Origin: Erodium maritimum
Lineage: Eukaryota; Streptophyta; Magnoliopsida; Geraniales; Geraniaceae
DNA: 64,000 bases
Reading direction: 5' to 3'
NCBI GenBank assembly: GCA_963921825.1
Contig: OY997589.1
Coordinates: 73,950,523 to 74,014,522 of the forward strand
Shown here piece after piece: positions 56,944 to 64,000 of the stretch. Position numbers and translations under genes: made by a program. The notes under the pieces were generated by a model. It made no database searches. It had not been told where the DNA came from and worked only from the letters and a program-made list of their open reading frames with translations. Within the stretch, counting starts at the first letter, position 1. Each line of letters begins with the position of its first letter.

Positions 56944-58630
56944 TGTTGGGTCTCGAGGTAGGGTTGGAGATGAACCAACTCGCAGCGGAAAATCAATGAA
57001 AACCAAGAGACGATTAAACCATGAAACAACTAACAAAGAATAGATTCACAAGAGAAAAATTCAGCACTATTTCTTACCAAAACAAGAACACCGGTTAACG
57101 AATGATTGGCTTGAGTCTCCAAGACGCCTACGTATCCACATGGGAATCAAAGCCACGTAGTTCTTCTCTTTGAGGACTCAAGAACACAAACATGGAGGTG
57201 GGAGCTTGCCAAACCCGAAATGGCCATGGAAGAGGGAGAGAAAATGTGTTTCCTATTCTTGTCTTGTGTTTGTTATGTTGAAAAAAGATGACTTAAACAT
57301 AACAAAACCCATACTTGTCCAACTAAAGGCATGGGACAAGTATGGTGTCAAGTAAGGTGTAAATAGGACAAAGTATGGCAAGACAAGATTGGGTTAGGTG
57401 GTGAATCACCAACACCTTAATCCTTGTCTTACTTACTTAGTACTAATTAATCAAGACTTGATTAATTAGTTCCATGGGCCTTGGTTGCATGGGCCTTTCA
57501 TGGGCCTCTTGGAACATGGCCCGTGGCCATTTCCAACGAGGTCCCGTGATTCGCTCATCGCCTCCAAGCCTTCCATACCGGAAATGTCCAACATTATCCG
57601 ACGCGATCAATCCCAAGACTCCAAGCCTTGTCTCGATCCGTAAAGTCCTATTCACTTACGGGCACATGACCCAAAACCCAGTTTTGGTCATGTCCCGAGA
57701 CAACTCCCTTTTGGCCATTCTCCATATATGTGTCAATGAGTTTCATCCTCCGGTGTGACCCTTAGGTTTATGCATGTCAATAGATAAACGTAAAATCCCA
57801 TTTTACTTGATCCTATTTAAGTGGCAACTAACGAGACTTTAGTATTGCCTGACACTGCATAGCGAATCGACCCTGTCGATTCTAACCTTTCCGTCGTCCC
57901 TGTCATTATCCTTTTATCTCCGATATCCTGATTGAGATAAGGCATAGAGCCGTCATCCTTATTATTCTCAATCACCGTTCCTTGATATGTGAGATGACTG
58001 AAGATATGATACCCAGTATCATGTGCATGGCCATGCTATTCTTTCAGTCACTCTCGATCAAGCGGCCGAGAACCGATATCTTTCCCATACCTCAGTATGA
58101 GGGATAAATCCCTTAGCCGCCTTTCGTGTCACTCATGTAGCCCGTCCCCAAGCCAATCCTGGCCGTTATGGAAGCCCTGTTACGGACAACGTTAGGCTCA
58201 GGTCAAACTCAGTTGTTGACTACATAGCAATCACAAAGACTCCTTGGTCTAAGGATACATGACAAGCTACGACAATGAATATGTTCATGACTTAATCTAT
58301 GGTACATATTCAGGGCGGGTCGTCCAATATCATGTCCCACATGATATCTATGATCAGACTCCGGAATCCCATTCCAATGACTAACAGAACGTAAGCCATA
58401 AAGAGCCATCTTTCATACTAGTCGCTTCTAGTGAAGCTTTGTTGACTAGGGACCCATCGAGTGTGTTCTATCTCGATCTATGGTTCTATTCGCATGGTGG
58501 GCATAGATCAGAGCACACATCGATATATTACTCCAACACATAAGTAATATAAAGCCGCTTTAATTTTATTGCTAATGATGATATGTACATTTGGACATTT
58601 AGGATTGAACTACGGGCACTAAGACTAACA
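56944..58630 (-). mobile_element. 3' LTR of the truncated Ty1-copia element
   Basis: 1,687 bp. On the minus strand it runs TGTTAGTCTTAG ... GAGACCCAACA. Confidence 0.93.
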
Positions 58631-58781
58631 ATCTCCCACTTGCCCTAGTTCCAATCTAAACTCCAATATGTCCCCATCGACTTTACATGTCTAACATGTT
58701 CAGGCAGTGACACTGCCTTAGTCAAAGGGTTGACTATGTTATCATCTGTTGCAATATCGGTTATCTTCACTTCACCTCAGT

Positions 58782-58990
58782 TCAGTATTTATCTGATGAG
58801 GTGGATACGCCGCAGTACATGTTTGGATTTGTTATGCGATCTAGGCTTTTAGCTTGCGCAATGACCCTTGTGTTGTCGCAAAATGGATTCACCGGACTGG
58901 ATGGGTTTTTAATTACACCCAGCCCTGCCATGAATTTCCAAATCCACATAGCCTCCTTAGCTGCCTCTGCAGCATCCATGTACTTGGCCT
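58782..58990 (-). pseudogene. RNase H relic of the minus copia
   Basis: TEAKYMDAAEAAKEAMW and the CDNTRVIAQAKS segment, the same domain state as 28,900-29,256. Confidence 0.75.
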
Positions 58991-59238
58991 CTGTCGTAGA
59001 TTCGGCAATGGTATCTTGCTTTACGCTTTCCCAGCTAAAGCTCTGCCATTCAGCGTAAACACATATCCTGATTGACTTCTAAAGTCATCTGGATTTGTCT
59101 TGGAAAACTAGCGTCTACTCATCCTTCGCCGACTAGTTCAACATCATCTTTCCCCCGGGTTAGAATGATGTCTACTGGTACAACATAAGGCTTACGAGAC
59201 GTCTGGTCTCATACATGTCATGGCATATATGATCGATC

Positions 59239-60130
59239 CTACCCCGAGGCGCATAGGATTCTCATCATCCTTTTCAGCTCATCAGGTGTCTTAGGACACT
59301 GAGTCTTGCTGAGATGAATGCCATGACTAGTGGGTAAGAGTCCTTTCTTTGAATCGAGCATTAAGAACCTACTCAATGCCTTGTTCACATAGGTTCCCTG
59401 ACTTAAATCCAAGACCCTCTTGGTGCGATCTCTACATATCTTAATCCTTAAGATATGAGAAGCATCGCCTAAGTCCTTTATTGAAAAACACTTCCTCAAC
59501 CAAGCTTTAGTCTCGTGCAAGGTTGGGATGTCGTTTTCAATGAGAACCAGAAAGGTAATATTGCTCCCACTAGCCTTCTTATAAACGCAAGATTCATCCT
59601 CGTTCTTGATTAAGCCAAATCCAATTACAGCTTCATCAAAACGAAGGATCCAACTCCGAGAAGTTCGTTTCAATCCATAAATGGATTTCAACAACTTATA
59701 AATCTTTCCTTTATTCTTCGGATCGTCAAAACCTTTGGGCCGAGACATACAAACGTACTCAGTCAAATTTCCATTTAGGAAAGCGGTTTTGACATCCACT
59801 TGCCATATCTCGTAATTATGATACGCAGTTATGTCAAGAAGAATTTGGATCGATTTTGACCATAGCCACTAAGGAGAAGGTTTCCTCATAGTCAATCCAT
59901 TGGATCTGCCTATAACCTTTCGCCACCAGTTGAGCTTTGTAGGTCAGAGGGTTGCCGTCCATGTCCATCTTCACCTTGAAGATCAATTTGCATCCTATGG
60001 TCCTCACACCATTGATAGGATCAACCGGTTCTCAGACTCGGTTGTCCGACATGGATTGCATTTCCTCCCTCATGGCTCCCAGCCATAACTCGGAGTTGGG
60101 CCCATCCACGACTTCTTGAAAGGTGGCTGG
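59239..60130 (-). pseudogene. Reverse transcriptase relic of the minus copia, YVDD loop absent
   Basis: An open stretch of 186 codons (59,799-59,239) starts at MDVKTAFLNGNL. FLVLIE is followed directly by NDIPTL at about 59,520-59,560, as in the + copy. The N-terminal RT part lies at 59,900-60,130 with shifts. Confidence 0.85.
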
Positions 60131-60699
60131 ATCATCGTGATCCACCATGACTTCATTGTCACCTCCGGATACCATATCTTGGAGGTGGAAGATTGATCCT
60201 TTCAAATCGCCTTGGACCTTCCGGAATTGTAACAGGAATTGGTTCTTACTCTACGACAATCTCTGGCTCCTTTCTACTGGGTTGCCAATTGGTTTAGACA
60301 GATCTGTACCATCCTGAATTTCTTCGAGATGCACAGTCCTCCCAATGACGTCTTTGGAAACAAAACTTCTTTTCCATAAAGACCCCACCCCAAGCGACGA
60401 ACACCATGTTCTCACTGGGATTGTAGAAATAGTATCCCCTTGTTGCTTTGGGATACCACACGAAGGTGCATATCTCAGATCTTGGTTCGAGCTTAGTCGA
60501 AACCAAATGTTTCACATAAGCCTCGCAACCACAAATCTTTAGGAAGGACAAAGCGGGCATCATCCCGTACCATTTTAAAATAGTATCCCTTCCACACCCT
60601 TCCTCGAAGCCCGATTCACTATGAATGCGGTCGTCTCTAGAGCATAACCCCAGAAAGAGATTGGGAGATCAGTCCAACTAATCATGGAACGGACCATTG

Positions 60700-61529
60700 T
60701 CTAACAATGTCCGATTTCTCTGTTTGGCTACACGTTTCAACTACAGTGTCCCAGGAGGAGTCCATTCCTAAAGGATCCCATTCTCTTTTAGATGATCTAA
60801 TAACTCTATGGTCAAGTATTTTCCACCTCGATCCAATCGAAGTGCCTCAATACCTTTGTCGAGCTGGTTTTCTACTATAGTCTTAAACTCTTTGAATTTA
60901 TCAAAAGCTTCAGACTTATGTCTCATTGAATAGACATAACCATATTTACTATAATCATAAGTAAATGTGATAAAGTAGCTAAAACCCCTCCTGACAAGTG
61001 AAGTTATTGGTCTACACACATTCGAGTGTATCAGCCCCAATAATTCACCCGCCCTTTCATCGCGATCGATAAAGGGAACTTTAGTCATTTTACCCATCAA
61101 ACAAACCTTGCACCTATCGATCGAATGGAATTCGAAAGAACCTGAAAGCCCGCACTTGTGAAGTGCTGATAGATGCTTCTTGTTTATGCGGCCCAAATGA
61201 CAGTGCCATAACAGAGTTAGGTTTAAATCGTTGGATTTAGACCTCTTGGTATTAACGGAATATATAGAACTTGAGGCATTGTTACCCATATCTAATATGT
61301 ACAATCCTCCAACCAAGTCAGTACTGGTATAAAACATATCATTGCATAGAACATTGAAAACTCCATTTCCAATATTAACATTATATCCTTCCTTGTCAAA
61401 CATGGATACAGATATAATATTCCTACTAAAAGTAGGTATGCAATATACAGTATACAATACTAAGACAAGGCCTCTTGGCAAAGCAAGACTCATGGATCCT
61501 ACAGCAGTTGCCACAACTCTAAGGTCCAC
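60700..61529 (-). pseudogene. Pre-integrase and integrase of the minus copia, catalytic residues lost
   Basis: A single open frame of 253 codons (61,529-60,768) covers HCHLGRINKKHLSALHKCG and CKVCLMGKM, then the core. LIHSNVC (Asn for Asp) and LDRGGKY are visible, and GVAK/RVAK follows in the next frame at about 60,725-60,745. This copy is more intact in frame than the + copy but has the same active-site losses. Confidence 0.87.
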
Positions 61530-62158
61530 TTCGTGCTTTCCAAACCTCTCCTACTTTCAACCACCATATATAAGTGCATGTGTGAGATTCAGTCCTGGTA
61601 TCTAATACCCATGAATCTTTGGAAGTAGAGAGATGTAGCTCTATAGAGTCAATACCGGATGAAGGCACGGTCCCACCGCCCTTCCTTAAATCATCCGGGT
61701 TTCCTGATGAAGGCGCAGTCCTACTGCCCTTCTTCAGATCATCCAGGCTATTTGATGAAGGCGCAGTCCCACTGCCCTTCTTCAGATCAGCCGTGAACTT
61801 CCTGTAATCCCGGTTCCAATGACCAGGCTGTTGGCAGTAGAAGCAAACATTCTCAGGTGTCTCATCTTTCCTGCCAAGTGCGCATGGGCCCCGCCCTTGC
61901 CACTTCCAATTCCCTTGTTGACCATCAGAATATCCTTGGATCCCAGATCCCTGATATATTCTTCTCAGCAATTAATGACACTTCATGTAACTCTGATATG
62001 GTCTTAGAGACAGCCTTGTCAAGGACATATTCTTTGCGTTCAGACTTGAGGACTATCCTCAAAATTCTGTACCAGTCCAAATAGTTTGTCCCATTTAGCT
62101 TGACCCTGTCAAGAATGGTTTTTAATGACAAACTATTAATGTTCGCTGAATTTGCCAT
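61519..62158 (-). pseudogene. gag, zinc knuckle and protease of the minus copia
   Basis: The gag start at 62,158 (MANSANINSLSLK) runs to 61,925. An overlapping frame 61,971-61,519 holds CFYCQQPGHWNRDY, the three 16-residue repeats and WVLDTRTESHTC. Here the frame is continuous from knuckle through protease, unlike the + copy. Confidence 0.85.
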
Positions 62159-62352
62159 TTGATCTACAACAGATAAAATTCAATCAGTAAACTGAATAAA
62201 TTTTATGAAGATCAAGCTTAAACACCAACAATCGATTCTAAACCTTTAGAATCTGAAACCAAGATCCTTGATTCACTCGATTAAGCTGAACTAATGCTCA
62301 CCACTTAATCGAGCTATGTAGGTAGGACTCCATCCAATCACATCCAATGTGA

Positions 62353-64000
62353 CTCTAGGAACTGCTGATGTCTGTCCTCACAGGTTGATCTCGGGAAGTA
62401 CTGCTCCAGAAACAGTCTTCCAAACAACTGAAAGTCGTCTCCAACCCTGCGATGCTCGTGCTGCTACCAGTAGTTTGCATCATCCCTCAACTGGAATGCT
62501 GCAAAGGATACTCTCATGTGCTCATCTACGATCCCCGACGTATCCAAGTTGCGGGTGATCTGTCCCAGCCACCTCTCGGCTGCCTCGGGGTCTGGCTCCC
62601 CGGAAAAGATACGAGTACCCAACTTGAGGAAGTCCCTCAGTGCCTGGGCTGTGTAACTGTCGGCCTGACTCGGCCTCACAGCAGCAGTTGTAGTGGCGGC
62701 AGGCACGGTCTCAGGTGCCGGTGCTGTAGTCTCCCTCTGGGCGCTGATCGCCGCGAGAACTGTGCGAAAAACCTTCTCCAGAGTGGTTGCCTGGGTCGGC
62801 TCTGCGACCGGAGGACCTCTGAGCGGTGGCTCTAGCGGTCCAGCCTCATCTCTCTCGTGCTTCGCGGAGGTAGCACCCTGGGCACTCGCTGCCTCTGCTT
62901 CCTCAATGGCAGGTGGCTGCCCCTGGCCCCTAACTGGGCGACCTCTAGTGCCTCTCGGAATGTAGGTACGAGCCATGTCGTATACCCTCTGCACGGATAA
63001 CGCACATGTTCAGTTTCTTAGTTTCGAACAAAGCAGCTCGCTTAAAAACAGTAACGTTCACACACGTTTCACAAGTGTCATACTCGGACCAACAGTATAC
63101 TTAGTTTTAGTATAGCCAGATAATTTCATATACTCAAAGAAGTCCGCACACTTGTGCGTCTATCACACAATTCAGCCATCTCCCACAAGAGTCACAGTTT
63201 CAAACAAGTCACACAGTATACCGTTCACATCACACAACAATTCCACGAAGTTCCCGCACTAACTCAATTCTACAGGTTCTCACACCTTTCTCTTTTTATC
63301 ACAACATTCATGTCGATATCGCGTCGTTACAACCCGATCCAGGCGTCCCCGAATCTCATTGTAACCACTTGACATCCCCCTATCACGTTCGACTATAGTG
63401 GCGCCCCTGAGTCAACCCGTGATAGTACAAACACTTCAGTTTTGCAGAAATTTGGGCATGACCCATTCGTAAATTCCATTAATCATCCGCTTAAGCGGGA
63501 CATTCAATACTCAAACTGCACAAAGCATCCAGCACAACATAGCACATAGCAAAACATCGCAGTTACACGCCTCGGGTCTCGGTAATTAATCGATTACCAC
63601 CCGGCCAAGTCAATATTTCGATCCAACCAATCACTCAACGGCCGACCAAGGCGGCAACCCACATAACGATCACTCAACAAACACAACATAAACAGCATTG
63701 AGCACCGCTCGCTAACCCATCCTCGATCTCAACGGATCGGCATAACAGTCCAACCAAGGCAATAGCATAACACAAAGTGAGGCAAGACTCAATCAAGGCA
63801 CTTCGCCATCCGAGACTCTCGTCACCTTGGATTCAAGCGTAGGACATTTCCGACTTGTGTAACCGATACTAGAACTTTAACAACCTAACTCTACCCACCT
63901 AATTGACGTACGGTCCGAGGTTTTGAAAAACGCAACCAGACTCTGATACCAAATTGTCACGCCCCAAATCCGGTTTTGACCGGACTCGAGACGTGAACTA
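62353..64000 (-). repeat. Direct duplicate of 55,175-56,822 (offset 7,178 bp), gypsy gag and leader
   Basis: The segment matches 55,175-56,822 without length change to the right edge. I noticed three substitutions (near 62,373, 62,750 and 63,394). It contains gag copy 2 (62,994-62,464, with the same in-frame stop), the leader, PBS and the first 46 bp of the LTR (63,955-64,000). The left junction joins copia leader to gag through a shared ctct (62,353-62,356). Confidence 0.97.
62464..62994 (-). pseudogene. Ty3-gypsy gag relic, copy 2 (N-terminal part)
   Basis: Identical in structure to 55,286-55,816: 176 codons ending at the same TAG after DDANYW, with one residue difference (Ala for Thr near residue 82). 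The downstream part is missing because the duplication begins within gag at 62,353. Confidence 0.85.

Larger units (their letters stand above)
56944..62352 (-). mobile_element. 5'-truncated Ty1-copia element (same family as 22.6 kb), minus strand
   Basis: It contains the 3' LTR (56,944-58,630), PPT, RNase H, RT, integrase, protease, zinc knuckle and gag, in minus orientation, plus about 195 bp of leader. It stops abruptly at 62,352 where gypsy gag sequence begins. It shares with the 22.6 kb copy the missing YVDD loop, DTR protease, N..D..K integrase, Tyr in the knuckle and the gag core deletion. The 5' LTR and most of the leader are missing. Confidence 0.95.

Noticed and set aside
1..64000. 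CRISPR arrays, bacterial operons, tRNA or rRNA genes
   Set aside because: Plant nuclear sequence. No direct-repeat/spacer arrays, and no tRNA or rRNA gene was recognised; tRNA-like strings are retrotransposon primer-binding sites.

Overview
This 64 kb window is plant nuclear DNA, very probably from a eudicot. The evidence is intron-containing plant gene structure, the SABATH methyltransferase family, and plant-type Ty1-copia, Ty3-gypsy, LINE, PIF-Harbinger, CACTA and MITE elements. I cannot name the genus. Only one intact-looking host gene is visible: a four-exon SABATH carboxyl/N-methyltransferase at about 13.96-16.50 kb (+). Almost everything else is transposable-element sequence, mostly defective and heavily nested. 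Most long open frames in GC-rich parts of LTRs and LINE-like elements are not genes.

Layout. 1-7.0 kb: a LINE ORF1 relic and a gag-protease Ty3-gypsy element (both minus), the latter split by a 2.8 kb solo LTR. 7.0-13.1 kb: an (AT)n microsatellite and LINE-like non-autonomous insertions, two with 15-16 bp target-site duplications (TSDs). 13.2-16.5 kb: a long-TIR MITE followed 150 bp later by the TATA box of the SABATH gene. 17.0-18.7 kb: a possible CACTA MITE and another LINE-like insertion with a 16 bp TSD. 20.0-43.3 kb: one old LINE ORF2 relic cut into four pieces by three solo LTRs of a roughly 3 kb gypsy-type LTR family. These carry further insertions: a complete-ended Ty1-copia element (22,642-31,095), another solo LTR, and a copia solo LTR inside that, four levels deep. 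Nearly every junction has a 5 bp TSD.

43.8-52.5 kb: a degenerate second copia lineage carrying a LINE ORF1 insertion (14 bp TSD), a solo LTR (TSD gcatg), and a PIF-Harbinger element (TSD taa) that holds only a Myb/SANT-like pseudogene. 52.6-54.5 kb: a LINE-like element. 54.5-64.0 kb: a deleted gypsy (gag only, chromovirus/Tekay-like). A minus-strand copia sits in its 5' LTR. A direct repeat follows at a fixed offset of 7,178 bp and runs off the right edge.

How the pieces relate. The full-length copia at 22.6-31.1 kb and the truncated copy at 56.9-62.4 kb share the same lesions in the zinc knuckle, protease, integrase and reverse transcriptase, so the family was already non-functional before these copies spread and must have moved in trans. 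The gypsy-type LTR family is represented here almost only by solo LTRs, which implies frequent LTR-LTR recombination. The SABATH gene is flanked on both sides by insertions but its frames and splice sites are clean. An upstream exon joins in phase and would add a plastid-transit-like N-terminus, which is unusual for this family.
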